In this document: positions 24,423-36,139 of the stretch, piece after piece | Layout: each line of letters opens with the position of its first letter | Numbering within the stretch: the first letter of the stretch is position 1 | Source of the DNA: an alpha proteobacterium L41A | Lineage (GTDB): Bacteria > Pseudomonadota > Alphaproteobacteria > Caulobacterales > Caulobacteraceae | DNA length: 60,012 bases | Assembly (NCBI GenBank): GCA_000335735.1 | Contig: AMYY01000021.1 | Span: 1 to 60,012 of the forward strand | Direction of reading: 5' to 3' | Position numbers and translations under genes: made by a program | The notes under the pieces: generated by a model | What the model was told of the DNA's origin: nothing | Seen by the model: only the letters and a program-made list of their open reading frames with translations | Database searches by the model: none

Positions 24423-25031
24423 CTAAAGCTCGCCGCGCGCGGCCTGGCGGGGGCTGAACTTGGGCGCGGGGGCAAGGCGCATGACCTCGCCCTGATAGCG
24501 TTCGTCGTCGCCCGCGATCGCGAAGGGCAGGGCGTCGGCGCAGGCTTGAAGCATGGCGTCCAGCCAAGGCTGTTCCGCCTTGTGGAAGTCGCCCAGGACG
24601 TGGGGCATGACCAGTTCCTTCTCGCCCGGATGGCCGATGCCCATGCGCGCGCGTCGGAAGTCGGCGCCCAAGTGGCTGATCAGGGAGCGGACGCCATTCT
24701 GTCCCGCCGCGCCGCCGCCAGTCTTCATGCGGAATCGTCCGGGCGCCAGGTCGATCTCGTCGTGGAAGACGATGATCTCAGAGGGCTTGATCTTGTAGAA
24801 GCGCGACGCCTCGCCGACGGCCCGGCCGCTTTCGTTCATATAGGTCTGGGGCTTCATCAGCAGGACCTTGGTCCCCTCGACCAGACCCTCGCTGACGATC
24901 GACTGGAACTTGGCGCGCTCAGGCCCGAACCGCCACCGGCGCGCGATCTCGTCGGCGGCCATGAAGCCGATGTTGTGCCGGTTCTTTTCGTATTTCCCGC
25001 CCGGATTGCCGAGCCCCGCGATGATGATCAT
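24423..25031 (-). CDS. pth: Peptidyl-tRNA hydrolase
   Basis: A 202-residue cytoplasmic enzyme that releases tRNA from prematurely dropped peptidyl-tRNA. The catalytic histidine sits in NRHNIGFMAAD near residue 20; the active-site loops MKPQTYMNESGRAV and FHDEIDLAPGRFRMKTGGG are intact. The C-terminal ~15 residues (PAPKFSPRQAARGEL) extend past the core as in many alphaproteobacteria. It lies downstream of rplY with a terminator between. Confidence 0.97.
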   Translation of the reverse strand: MIIIAGLGNPGGKYEKNRHNIGFMAADEIARRWRFGPERAKFQSIVSEGLVEGTKVLLMKPQTYMNESGRAVGEASRFYKIKPSEIIVFHDEIDLAPGRFRMKTGGGAAGQNGVRSLISHLGADFRRARMGIGHPGEKELVMPHVLGDFHKAEQPWLDAMLQACADALPFAIAGDDERYQGEVMRLAPAPKFSPRQAARGEL

Positions 25032-25058
25032 GGCGTCCTCTTGCCGTTTGCGTCAGGC

Positions 25059-25092
25059 AAAGAAAAGCCCCGCACGGCGAACCGGGCGGGGC
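25059..25092 (-). terminator. Rho-independent terminator after rplY
   Basis: On the minus strand GCCCCGC (from 25092) pairs with GCGGGGC (to 25067), followed by TTTTCTTT. It sits 26 bases past the rplY stop and before pth. Confidence 0.8.
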
Positions 25093-25117
25093 GTGATCTT
25101 GTCGAAGCGACGAAGGA

Positions 25118-25750
25118 TCAGTCTTCGGTCTTCTCGACCGGAGCCGCTTCGGCGTCGGCGGCTTCGTCGGCAGCGGCCGACAGAGCAGCCGAGGAGACTT
25201 TGATGGTGGCGATCACGAAGTCGCGGTCGGTGATGGTGGCTTCCGCGCCCTTGGGCAGGGTGATGTCCGAGATGCGGATGGTGTCGCCCATCTGCGACTT
25301 AGCCAGGTCGACGACCAGTTCTTCCGGGATCTGGTCGGCGCGAACCAGGATTTCGACGGCGTGGCGGACGACTTCCAGCGAACCGCCCTGGCGGGCGAAA
25401 GGCGCTTCGTCGGCGTTCAGGAAGTGCACCGGCACTTCGATCTTGACCGGGGCCTTCTCATCGACGCGCATCAGGTCGAAGTGCAGGGGGCGGTCCGAAA
25501 CGGGGTCGAACTGCACGTCCTTGGCGATGACCGGCTGGGTCTCGTCGCCGTACTTCAGGGTCACCAGGTGGCCCAGCAGCTTGCCGGTGTAGAGCGACTT
25601 GCGGAAGTCCTTCTCGTTCACCGAAATGGCGACGGGAGCCTTGTCGCCGCCGTAAAGGACGCCCGGCACGAAACCGGCGCGACGCGCAGCGCGAGCGCCG
25701 CCGGTGCCGACGCCATCGCGGACGTCCACGTTCAGAATGATCTCGGCCAT
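25118..25750 (-). CDS. rplY: 50S ribosomal protein L25 / general stress protein Ctc
   Basis: A 210-residue long-form L25 that binds 5S rRNA. The N-terminal L25 domain (to ~95) begins MAEIILNVDVRDGVGTGGARAARRAG and contains GFVPGVLYGGDKAPV; the C-terminal TL5/Ctc beta domain (~100-190) follows, and the tail is alanine/glutamate-rich. Full length. A TTGACG hexamer about 125 bases upstream on the minus strand could be the promoter -35. Followed by a terminator at 25059-25092. Confidence 0.96.
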   Translation of the reverse strand: MAEIILNVDVRDGVGTGGARAARRAGFVPGVLYGGDKAPVAISVNEKDFRKSLYTGKLLGHLVTLKYGDETQPVIAKDVQFDPVSDRPLHFDLMRVDEKAPVKIEVPVHFLNADEAPFARQGGSLEVVRHAVEILVRADQIPEELVVDLAKSQMGDTIRISDITLPKGAEATITDRDFVIATIKVSSAALSAAADEAADAEAAPVEKTED

Positions 25751-25896
25751 GTGGCTCGCCTCAACAACAACGGAAACGCCGCGCCAACCCGGGGCTCTCG
25801 CGGCGGGGGTGATGAACCCTCGAATTCAAGAGCGCGGGCTATTACACGCATCAGGTCCGAGGCGCAACCGTCAAAGGTTCCGCTTTGAGACCCGGC

Positions 25897-28185
<2,289 letters not shown>

Positions 28186-28328
28186 GAGGCCTCCCTTGGC
28201 GACATCGTGGCTGAAAATCCTAAAGAAACCGTGCGGCAAAGCTAAAGAACGCCCTGGCTGTCGACGCGCCGTCATGAAATCCGTGCAAGGATCGGAAATC
28301 ACTTTTAGATCGAGGTCGGCCCGACGCC

Positions 28329-29726
28329 ATGCCTTATGAAGTCTCGCCTTCGCCCGTCGCACCGATCTCCACTTCACGGTTATGGACGGTCGGCGCCAGC
28401 ATCGGCATCGCCATCGTGACCCTGTTGGTGCTGGCGATTCTGCATCCCGAACTTGCGAACTGGCTGGTCGGCGGGGCGGTGATCGTGGCGGCCTCGGCCT
28501 GGCTGTTGAACATGAACGAGGCGGCCAGGGCTGAGCCGGCGGCTAACCAGGGCGCTGCGACCGAGCCCGCCATCGACATGGTGACAGGCGATCTTCTCGA
28601 CCGGGTATTCGAGGCGTTGGACGATCCGGTGCTGGTGGTCAGCGGCGGCGAGCCGGACGACATCGCCGGGCGACGCATCGTGGTGGCGAACGCGGCAGCG
28701 CGTGAGCTTCTGCGCATCCAGCGTCAAGGCGCCTTGCTGGTTCAGGTGATCCGCGAACCGGGCGTGCTGGAGGCGGTGGACGAGGCCCTGTTCGGCGGGA
28801 CGGCGCGCACCACGGATTATGCGACGGGCGGTCAGCGCGACCGACGCTGGCGCGCCTGGACCAGGCCGCTCTCACTCGAGTCATCAGCGAAGGCCGGGTC
28901 GGAGTTGGCCCTGCTGATCCTGCGCGACGAAACCGACTCTCGCCGCATCGAAATGATGCGTGTGGACTTCCTGGCCAACGCCAGCCACGAACTTCGCACG
29001 CCTCTGGCGTCGCTCAGCGGCTTTATCGAGACCCTGAAGGGCCATGCACGTGAGGATGTTGTCGCGCGCGACCGCTTCTTGGATATCATGTCGGCCCAGG
29101 CGGACCGGATGGGACGGCTGGTCGCGGATCTGCTGTCGCTGAGCCGCATCGAACTGAACGAGCATATTCCGCCGTCCGGTCGCGTCGATCTGGACCGCGC
29201 CGCCTCCGACGTGGTGGACGCCATCAGCGTTCTGACGCGCGAAAAGGAGATCGCCATTGCTTTGGATCAGGGCGAGGCGAGGGCGTCGATCAGCGGCGAC
29301 CGCGACGAGATATTGCAGGTGGTGCAGAACCTGCTCGACAACGCCGTCAAATATTCGTCACGCAACGGCAAGGTCGAAATCTCCGTCCGTTCAGACCTGT
29401 CGTTCGACGAGGCCTGGGCCTCGCGCATGCCCGGCGCGACCCGACTGCCGCTGGTCACGCCGGACCGCACGGAGAGCGTCTCCTACGCCGCCGTGACGGT
29501 GCGCGACCATGGGCCCGGCATGGCGCGCGAACACCTGCCCCGCCTGACCGAGCGCTTCTATCGGGTAGAGGGTCAAAAGAGCGGCGAGCGCCAAGGGACG
29601 GGGCTGGGCCTGGCCATCGTCAAACATATCATCAACCGTCACCAGGGCGGTCTGGTGGTCGAAAGCGCGCCGGGCATGGGCGCGGCCTTCACCGCCTGGT
29701 TTCCCCAGCCGGTCGAGCGACGCTAA
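28329..29726 (+). CDS. phoR: Phosphate regulon sensor histidine kinase PhoR
   Basis: A 465-residue membrane kinase/phosphatase that controls PhoB. Two helices occupy residues ~19-37 and ~43-60; a PAS-like region (~90-150) follows. The HisKA motif is NASHELRTPL with H220; HATPase boxes are NLLDNAVKYS, RDHGPGMA and GTGLGLAIVKH. Position directly upstream of the pst operon and phoB fixes the assignment. PhoR presumably senses phosphate status through PhoU and the Pst transporter. The gene is divergent from the MHYT kinase (143 bp). Confidence 0.94.
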   Translation: MPYEVSPSPVAPISTSRLWTVGASIGIAIVTLLVLAILHPELANWLVGGAVIVAASAWLLNMNEAARAEPAANQGAATEPAIDMVTGDLLDRVFEALDDPVLVVSGGEPDDIAGRRIVVANAAARELLRIQRQGALLVQVIREPGVLEAVDEALFGGTARTTDYATGGQRDRRWRAWTRPLSLESSAKAGSELALLILRDETDSRRIEMMRVDFLANASHELRTPLASLSGFIETLKGHAREDVVARDRFLDIMSAQADRMGRLVADLLSLSRIELNEHIPPSGRVDLDRAASDVVDAISVLTREKEIAIALDQGEARASISGDRDEILQVVQNLLDNAVKYSSRNGKVEISVRSDLSFDEAWASRMPGATRLPLVTPDRTESVSYAAVTVRDHGPGMAREHLPRLTERFYRVEGQKSGERQGTGLGLAIVKHIINRHQGGLVVESAPGMGAAFTAWFPQPVERR

Positions 29727-29744
29727 GGCCGCGACGGACGGTCG

Positions 29745-29762
29745 CTGTCACCCAACTGTCAT
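29745..29762 (+). promoter_or_regulatory. Pho box upstream of pstC
   Basis: Two direct repeats CTGTCAC (29745-29751) and CTGTCAT (29756-29762) with a 4-base spacer CCAA, matching the PhoB consensus CTGTCAT-N4-CTGTCAT with one mismatch. It lies 104 bases ahead of pstC, in the only sizeable gap of the Pho block. Confidence 0.85.
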
Positions 29763-29866
29763 CGACCCGTCGTAATCCGCTGACCATTCGCAGGCAGTAG
29801 TCGCGCCGCGTTGGTCCCGATGTTCAGGACCGTCGTCGATTCGCGCACGGCGCTTCGGACTTCTGA

Positions 29867-31297
29867 ATGATCTGGATTTATCTGCTGATCCTCGTCGCCT
29901 TGAGTGCGGCCGCCTTCTTCGGCGGACGCGCGTTGGCGCGTCGTCGCGCGATCGGCGCAAAGCCCCACTCGCGCCCCGGCCAGCACGGCGCCTATGCGCT
30001 TATCTGGGTCGCCGCGCCGGCTCTGCTGGTCCTGATCCTGGCCTCGGTCTTCGCCGCCCCACTTCAGCGTCAGCTGACGGCCGCCGGCACGCCTGATGCC
30101 GTCGCGGCGCTGGAGCCCTTCCGTCGCGACGCCTTCTTCGCCGACGCCCACCGCGTGGGTCGCGGAGAGGCAGCGCTCCAGATCTGGGAACGTCCGCTGG
30201 CCGAAGAACTGCCCGTCGAGGCGCGCCGCATGGTTCGCATCGAACGCACCCTGTCGTGGGGCGGCGGCGTCGCCGCCATCCTGGCCGCCATCCTGGGCGG
30301 CCTGTTCGCCCTGACCCAGATCAAGCCTCAGACCCGCGCCCGCAACCGGGTCGAGGGCTGGATCTATGGCGCGCTGTTCGTGTGCTCGGCCATCGCCGTC
30401 CTGACGACCCTGGGCATCATTGCCTCCCTGGCCTTCGACAGCTTCCGATTCTTCCAGAAGGTGCCGGTTCTCGACTTCCTGTTCGGCACGCAATGGAGCC
30501 CGCAGATCGCCATCCGCGCCGATCAGGTCGGGTCGTCGGGCGCCTTCGGGGCCGTGCCGCTCTTCGCCGGCACCCTGCTGATCATGGTCATCGCCATGTG
30601 CGTCGCCGCGCCGATCGGCCTGCTGTCGGCCATCTATCTGTCGGAATACGCCAGCCGCACGACCCGCGCGGTGATCAAGCCGCTGCTGGAGGTTCTCGCC
30701 GGCGTGCCGACCGTCGTTTACGGCTTCTTCGCCGCCCTGACCGTCGGGCCGTTGCTGCGGGTCCTGTTCAACGAGATCGGCCTTTTCCTGATCGGCGGAC
30801 CGCTGGACGGGCTGGGTCAATACCTGGCTCTGGTTCAGAACCAGATGGCCCTGACGGCCGGCGCGGTGATGGGCATCATGCTGATCCCGTTCGTGTCGTC
30901 CCTGTCAGACGACATTCTGAACGCCGTGCCCCAGTCGCTGCGTGACGGCTCGTTCGCCATGGGTGCGACCAAGTCCGAGACGGTGAAGCGGGTTCTTCTG
31001 CCCGCCGCGCTGCCGGGCATCGCCGGCGCCCTGCTGCTGGCCGTGTCGCGCGCCATTGGCGAGACCATGATCGTGACCATGGCCGCGGGCCTGGCCGCCA
31101 ACCTGACCTTCAATCCGCTGGACACCGTCACCACCGTCACCGTGCAGATTGTGACCCTGCTGACCGGCGACCAGGAGTTCAACAGCGCCAAGACACTGTC
31201 CGCCTTCGGCCTGGGCCTGACCCTGTTCCTGGTGACCCTGATGCTGAACATCATCGCCCACCGGATCGTGCAGACCTATCGGGAACAATATGACTGA
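29867..31297 (+). CDS. pstC: Phosphate ABC transporter permease PstC
   Basis: A 476-residue inner-membrane permease of the high-affinity phosphate importer. It has an extended N terminus: about 150 residues with two extra helices precede the canonical core. Core landmarks are LEVLAGVPTVVYGFFA and the EAA-like loop DGSFAMGATKSETVKRVLLPAALPGI. It is overlapped at its end by pstA (8 bases). Expected to be induced by PhoB through the upstream Pho box. No pstS is in the window. Confidence 0.95.
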   Translation: MIWIYLLILVALSAAAFFGGRALARRRAIGAKPHSRPGQHGAYALIWVAAPALLVLILASVFAAPLQRQLTAAGTPDAVAALEPFRRDAFFADAHRVGRGEAALQIWERPLAEELPVEARRMVRIERTLSWGGGVAAILAAILGGLFALTQIKPQTRARNRVEGWIYGALFVCSAIAVLTTLGIIASLAFDSFRFFQKVPVLDFLFGTQWSPQIAIRADQVGSSGAFGAVPLFAGTLLIMVIAMCVAAPIGLLSAIYLSEYASRTTRAVIKPLLEVLAGVPTVVYGFFAALTVGPLLRVLFNEIGLFLIGGPLDGLGQYLALVQNQMALTAGAVMGIMLIPFVSSLSDDILNAVPQSLRDGSFAMGATKSETVKRVLLPAALPGIAGALLLAVSRAIGETMIVTMAAGLAANLTFNPLDTVTTVTVQIVTLLTGDQEFNSAKTLSAFGLGLTLFLVTLMLNIIAHRIVQTYREQYD

Positions 31298-32594
31298 CGC
31301 GACCCCCGATCAGATCGACGGCGCGGCCGCCAAGGGTCGGCTCGACCGCCTGCGGGCCGGTCTGAAGCGTCGCCACGCCAAGGAAACGCGCTTCAAATGG
31401 TATGGCCGCCTGGCCATCGCGGCCGCCATGCTGTTCCTGGCCGTGCTGCTGGTGCGCATCGTCGAGCAGGGCCACACCGCCTTCTACACCCACACCGTCA
31501 CCGTGCCGGTCTTCATGGATCCGGCGCGCGTGGACCGCGCCTATCCGCAGGGCTCCAACTTCGAGCAACTGGCCGCCGAGCAGCAGCTGGCCCGCATGGG
31601 TATTCAGGACGACGCGGCCGGGACGAAGGCCGCGCAGATGAAGCGGCTGTTCTCGTCTGAGCTGAAGTTCGTCGCCGCCGACCTGGTCGCCAAGCGCAGC
31701 GAAGTCATCGGCGAGACCGTGCCCCTGGCCGTGCCCCTGTCCGATGACGCCGATCTGTATCTGAAGGGCGAAATCTCCAAGGCCACGCCCGAGGATCAAC
31801 GCCGTCTCACCGATCAGCAGATCGCCTGGCTGGATCGGATGAAGGCCAATGGCGTCATCGGCGCCCACTTCAATACGGCCCTGTTCACCAACGGCGATTC
31901 GACCCAGCCCGAACTGGCCGGCGTCCTGGGCGCCGTGGTCGGTTCGGCCCTGATGCTGATGGTCACGGCCCTGATCGCCATTCCGCTGGGCGTCGGCGCG
32001 GCCATCTGGTTGGAAGAGTTCGCGCCCAAGAACAAGCTGACCGACATCATCGAGGTCAACATCAACAACCTCGCGGCCGTGCCGTCGATCGTCTACGGCC
32101 TCTTGGGTCTGGCCCTGTTCATCAACTGGATGCATCTGCCGCGGGCCAGCCCCATCGTCGGCGGTCTGGTTCTGGCCTTGATGGCCCTGCCGACCCTGGT
32201 CATCGCCACCCGTTCGGCGTTGAAGGCGGTGCCCCCGTCGATCCGCGAGGCCGCCCTGGCCATGGGCGCATCCAAGACCCAGACGGTGTTCAGCCATGTC
32301 CTGCCGCTGGCCATGCCCGGCGTCATGACCGGCGCCATCATCTCGATGGCCCACGCTTTGGGCGAGACCGCGCCGCTGCTGCTGATCGGAATGGTCAGCT
32401 TCGTGCCGGGCGTGCCGCACGCCATCGACCAGCCGGTCGGCGCGCTGCCCTCGCTGATCTACATCTGGGAGAACGCCTCGGAGCGGGCCTTCCACGAACG
32501 CACCGCTGCGGCGATCATCGTCCTGCTGGTCTTCATGATCATCATGAACGCGGCGGCCATTATCCTGAGGCGGCGCTTCGAGCGTCGGTGGTAA
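31290..32594 (+). CDS. pstA: Phosphate ABC transporter permease PstA
   Basis: A 434-residue inner-membrane permease partner of PstC. The N-terminal region includes one helix (~35-58) and then about 150 mostly soluble residues before the core, matching the DUF3333-bearing PstA of alphaproteobacteria. The core includes [15 protein letters not shown] and the EAA loop [21 protein letters not shown]. It overlaps pstC by eight bases and is four bases from pstB, so the set is translationally coupled. Confidence 0.95.
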   Translation: MTDATPDQIDGAAAKGRLDRLRAGLKRRHAKETRFKWYGRLAIAAAMLFLAVLLVRIVEQGHTAFYTHTVTVPVFMDPARVDRAYPQGSNFEQLAAEQQLARMGIQDDAAGTKAAQMKRLFSSELKFVAADLVAKRSEVIGETVPLAVPLSDDADLYLKGEISKATPEDQRRLTDQQIAWLDRMKANGVIGAHFNTALFTNGDSTQPELAGVLGAVVGSALMLMVTALIAIPLGVGAAIWLEEFAPKNKLTDIIEVNINNLAAVPSIVYGLLGLALFINWMHLPRASPIVGGLVLALMALPTLVIATRSALKAVPPSIREAALAMGASKTQTVFSHVLPLAMPGVMTGAIISMAHALGETAPLLLIGMVSFVPGVPHAIDQPVGALPSLIYIWENASERAFHERTAAAIIVLLVFMIIMNAAAIILRRRFERRW

Positions 32595-32598
32595 GAGA

Positions 32599-33546
32599 AT
32601 GAAATTCCGTATTTTCCGCTCCGCCGAGGACCAGACCGGCGCCGGCTCGGTCGATCCGACCGAAGCGCCGCGCATGGGCGGCCAGGTCTTGCCCGAAATC
32701 GCCCCGTCCAAGGGCGCAGCCGCCGAACCGCGTGTCGAGGACGCCACGCCCCGGTCGGGCCTCGCCGTGGTCGACAGCCCGCCCGTCGGTCCGATCAAGA
32801 TCGCCGCGCGCGACGTCTCGGTCTTCTATGAGGGCAAACAGGCGCTCTACGACGTCTCGCTGGATATTCCGGACAAGACCGTCACGGCCCTGATCGGCCC
32901 GTCGGGCTGCGGCAAGTCCACCTTCCTGCGGACTATGAACCGCATGAACGACACCATCGCCGGGGCCAAGGTCTCGGGCCGCATCGCCATGGACGGCGAG
33001 GACATCAACGACCGCTCCATTGATCCGGTGCTTCTGCGCGCCCGCGTCGGCATGGTGTTCCAGCGTCCGAATCCCTTCCCGAAATCGATCTACGAAAACG
33101 TCGCCTACGGACCCAAGATTCACGGCCTGGTGTCGTCCAAGGCCGAGATGGACGAGGTCGTGGAAAAGGCGCTGAAGCGCGCGGGCCTGTGGGACGAGGT
33201 CGCCGACCGCCTGCAGTCGTCGGCCATGGGTCTGTCGGGCGGCCAGCAGCAGCGTCTGGTCATCGCCCGCGCCATCGCCGTGAACCCCGAAGTCATCCTG
33301 ATGGACGAGCCCTGCTCGGCGCTGGACCCCATCGCCACAGCGCGGATCGAGGAACTCATTGACGAACTGCGCGAGCGGTTCTGCATCGTCATCGTCACCC
33401 ACTCGATGGCCCAGGCCGCGCGCGTGTCGCAACGCACCGCCTTCTTCCACATGGGCCGCCTGGTCGAGACCGGGGATACGGAAGACATCTTCCAGAATCC
33501 GCGCGAACGGCGCACGCTCGACTACATCACGGGACGCTTCGGCTAA
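32599..33546 (+). CDS. pstB: Phosphate ABC transporter ATPase PstB
   Basis: A 315-residue ATPase. A ~67-residue N-terminal extension (low complexity, [16 protein letters not shown]...) precedes the standard domain. Walker [10 protein letters not shown] near residue 100, Q-loop in [17 protein letters not shown], signature LSGGQQQR and Walker [14 protein letters not shown] are intact. It powers phosphate import by PstC/PstA and is thought to signal to PhoR. The extension is unusual; an internal start near residue 65 would give a standard-length protein but I see no strong site for it. Confidence 0.95.
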   Translation: MKFRIFRSAEDQTGAGSVDPTEAPRMGGQVLPEIAPSKGAAAEPRVEDATPRSGLAVVDSPPVGPIKIAARDVSVFYEGKQALYDVSLDIPDKTVTALIGPSGCGKSTFLRTMNRMNDTIAGAKVSGRIAMDGEDINDRSIDPVLLRARVGMVFQRPNPFPKSIYENVAYGPKIHGLVSSKAEMDEVVEKALKRAGLWDEVADRLQSSAMGLSGGQQQRLVIARAIAVNPEVILMDEPCSALDPIATARIEELIDELRERFCIVIVTHSMAQAARVSQRTAFFHMGRLVETGDTEDIFQNPRERRTLDYITGRFG

Positions 33547-33550
33547 TCCG

Positions 33551-34276
33551 ATGAACCAGCACACCGTCAAAGCCTATGGCGACGAACTGAACCAGATCAC
33601 GGCCGAGATCGCCCGCATGGGCGGCCTTGCCGAGGCCCAGGTCGCGGACGCCATCGATTCCGTCGCCCGGCGCGACATCGCCCTGGCCCGCGCCGTGGTC
33701 GAACGCGATCTGAAGCTGGACGCCCTGCACCGCGATATCGAGAAGAAGGCGATCCGCCTGATCGCCCTGCGCCAGCCGGTCGCCAGCGACCTGCGCCGCA
33801 CCCTGGGCGCCATGAAGATCGCCACCGATCTGGAGCGCACCGGCGACCTCGCCAAGAACATCGCCAAGCGCGCACTGATCCTGGCCGAAGCCCAGCCGAT
33901 GCAGCCCCTGACCCGTTCGATCGAGCGGATGGGCCGGCTGGTCTCGACCCGCCTGCGCGATGTGCTGGACGCCTACACCGCATCCGAACTCGATCGCGCC
34001 GTCGCCGTCTGGCAGACCGACGACGAGGTCGACGAGCACTACAACGCCCTGTTCCGCGAACTGCTGACCTACATGATGGGCGATCCGCGCACGATCGGCG
34101 CCTGCACCCATCTGCTCTTCATGGCCAAGAACCTGGAGCGGATCGGCGACCACGCGACCAACATCGCCGAGACCGTCCACTACGAGATCACGGGCGAAGA
34201 CATCGTGGGCGAACGCCCGCGCGCCCAACCCACGGCTGAGGATTCCGATCCGACGCCGAACCTTTCGACGCACTGA
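33551..34276 (+). CDS. phoU: Phosphate signalling regulator PhoU
   Basis: A 241-residue cytoplasmic helical protein made of two PhoU repeats (~15-105 and ~120-205), each with the E/D metal-binding patterns. It bridges the Pst transporter and PhoR and dampens the Pho response when phosphate is adequate. The start ATG 33551, four bases after pstB, is chosen over the upstream frame, which overlaps pstB out of frame. ERTGDLAKNIAKRA and ERIGDHATNIAE are the repeat hallmarks. Confidence 0.96.
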   Translation: MNQHTVKAYGDELNQITAEIARMGGLAEAQVADAIDSVARRDIALARAVVERDLKLDALHRDIEKKAIRLIALRQPVASDLRRTLGAMKIATDLERTGDLAKNIAKRALILAEAQPMQPLTRSIERMGRLVSTRLRDVLDAYTASELDRAVAVWQTDDEVDEHYNALFRELLTYMMGDPRTIGACTHLLFMAKNLERIGDHATNIAETVHYEITGEDIVGERPRAQPTAEDSDPTPNLSTH

Positions 34277-34296
34277 CCCGAGACCGGAGACCCGAC

Positions 34297-34989
34297 GTGC
34301 AGCCCTATATCCTTGTGATGGAAGACGAGGACGCGCTGGCGACCCTTCTTCAGTACAATCTCGAAAAGGAAGGCTACGACGTCGCCGTCGCCGCCGACGG
34401 CGAGGAGGGCATGCTCCAGATCGATGAGCGTCTGCCCGATCTGGTGCTGCTGGACTGGATGCTGCCCAAGCTGTCGGGCATCGAGGTCTGCCGTCGCATT
34501 CGCGGCAAGGCCGAGACCCGCAACCTGCCGATCATCATGCTGACGGCGCGCGGCGAGGAGAGCGACCGGGTTCGCGGTCTGGACACCGGCGCCGACGACT
34601 ATCTGACCAAGCCCTTTTCGATGGTCGAGCTGATCGCGCGCATCCGCGCCGTCCTGCGCCGCATTCGTCCCGGTCTGGCTGACGACCGTTTGAACCACGG
34701 CGACATCGTCGTGGACCGCGTCTCGCACCGGGTGAAGCGCAACGGCAAAGAGGTTCATCTGGGCCCGACCGAGTTTCGCTTGCTGGACCACTTCATGCAG
34801 CACCCCGGGCGGGTGTTCAGCCGCGAGCAGCTGCTGGACGCGGTCTGGGGCTCGGACGTCTATGTCGAGGCCCGCACCGTCGACGTCCACGTCGGGCGCC
34901 TGCGCAAGGCCCTTGCCATCGCCGACGAAAGCGCCAATCCCATCCGCACGGTCCGCTCGGCGGGCTATTCGCTGGATCTGGAAGGCTGA
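34297..34989 (+). CDS. phoB: Phosphate regulon response regulator PhoB
   Basis: A 230-residue OmpR-family activator. The receiver (~3-120) has acidic residues E9 and D10 and phospho-acceptor D53 in LVLLDWMLPK; the winged helix (~130-228) contains EFRLLDHFMQHPGRVFSREQLLD. The start is GTG 34297 after CCGGAGA. It is the last gene of the Pho block and is followed by a strong terminator. PhoB should bind the Pho box at 29745. Confidence 0.95.
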   Translation: MQPYILVMEDEDALATLLQYNLEKEGYDVAVAADGEEGMLQIDERLPDLVLLDWMLPKLSGIEVCRRIRGKAETRNLPIIMLTARGEESDRVRGLDTGADDYLTKPFSMVELIARIRAVLRRIRPGLADDRLNHGDIVVDRVSHRVKRNGKEVHLGPTEFRLLDHFMQHPGRVFSREQLLDAVWGSDVYVEARTVDVHVGRLRKALAIADESANPIRTVRSAGYSLDLEG

Positions 34990-34993
34990 AATC

Positions 34994-35026
34994 AAAAAAA
35001 GGGCGGCTTTGAGAGCCGCCCTTTCT
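34994..35026. terminator. Bidirectional terminator between phoB and hslO
   Basis: GGGCGGCTTT-GAGA-GCCGCCC hairpin (35001-35021) bordered by A7 on the left and TTTC on the right, so it can stop transcripts from both directions. Confidence 0.88.
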
Positions 35027-35029
35027 CGT

Positions 35030-35953
35030 TCAGATCTGCTCTGCGACCACTTCGTCGGGGTCCAGTGCATAGACAGTGGCGCAGTATTCGCAGGTGACGC
35101 GGATCTTGCCGTCGTCCTCCAGCATCTCGGCGTGCTCGGCGGGATCGAACGAGGCCAGGACCGAGGTGATCCGTTCGCGCGAGCAACGGCAGACGGCCGT
35201 CAGTTCACGGGCGCCCTCCAGCCGCACGCCGTCCTCGTGGAACAGGCGGAACAGCAGCGTCTCGGGCGAGATCGTCGGATCGACAAGCTCGTCATCGCCC
35301 AGCGTGCCGAACAGGGCCCGCGTGCGGTCCCAGACCTCTTCGGTCGAACCGCGCGCCTCGTCGCCGGCGATGATCTGGATCATCGCCCCGCCGGCGCGCC
35401 ATTGCGATCCGGCCTCGGTCTGAACCTGACCGACGGCCAGGCGCACCTTGGTCGGCACCTGTTCGGACTGCTGGAAATAGTGTTCGGCCGCCAGCGACAG
35501 GCTCTCGCCCTCGATCGGCGTGATCCCCTGGGTGCGCTCGAAGTCCGGGCCGCGATCCAGCGTCATGATGAAGACGCCCTGGCCCAGCAGCGATCGGGCG
35601 CCGGGACGGGCGAAGCCCTGCGACGCTTCGGCCACCTCAGCCTCGTCGTAGCGGCAGTATCCGCGCAGCGAGCCGTCGGTGCCGTAGTCGGCGACGACAT
35701 AGCGCACGGGGCCGTCGCCCTGGGCCTGGACCAGCAGGCGGCCCTCGAACTTCAGGCTGGAGCCGATCAGGGCAGCCAGCGCGCAGGCCTCGCCCAACAA
35801 GGCGGCGACCGGCTCGGGATAGGCGTGGGCGGCCAGGATCTTGTCGATGGTCGCGCCCAGGCGAACCAGGCGACCGCGCACGGGCCAGCCTTCGATCTGG
35901 AAGGCGGCGGCCAGATCGTCGGAAACGGGAATGTTGGGCGCGTGATCGGTCAC
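35030..35953 (-). CDS. hslO: Redox-regulated chaperone Hsp33
   Basis: A 307-residue cytoplasmic holdase. The four C-terminal zinc-binding cysteines are in CRCSRER (~224-226) and CEYC (~290-293), the CxC...CxxC set; oxidation releases zinc and activates the chaperone. The length is standard. It is transcribed toward phoB and shares the terminator at 34994-35026. The gap to the next gene on the other strand (35954-36139) holds no obvious feature. Confidence 0.95.
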   Translation of the reverse strand: MTDHAPNIPVSDDLAAAFQIEGWPVRGRLVRLGATIDKILAAHAYPEPVAALLGEACALAALIGSSLKFEGRLLVQAQGDGPVRYVVADYGTDGSLRGYCRYDEAEVAEASQGFARPGARSLLGQGVFIMTLDRGPDFERTQGITPIEGESLSLAAEHYFQQSEQVPTKVRLAVGQVQTEAGSQWRAGGAMIQIIAGDEARGSTEEVWDRTRALFGTLGDDELVDPTISPETLLFRLFHEDGVRLEGARELTAVCRCSRERITSVLASFDPAEHAEMLEDDGKIRVTCEYCATVYALDPDEVVAEQI

Positions 35954-36139
35954 GGCGAGGTCCTTTGGGGCGTCATTTGGGGATCGCGGCTATGTAGGCG
36001 TCCGTAAGCGACTTGATAAGGGGGCTAATCCGCTGGGGCTGGGGCCGGCGACGGAACCGATTTCGGCGCGGATCGCTCTTTTGGCTCAAGCGGAGCCGTC
36101 GCTCCGTTCACGACGCCAATAACTGAAGAGGTTCCGCCG

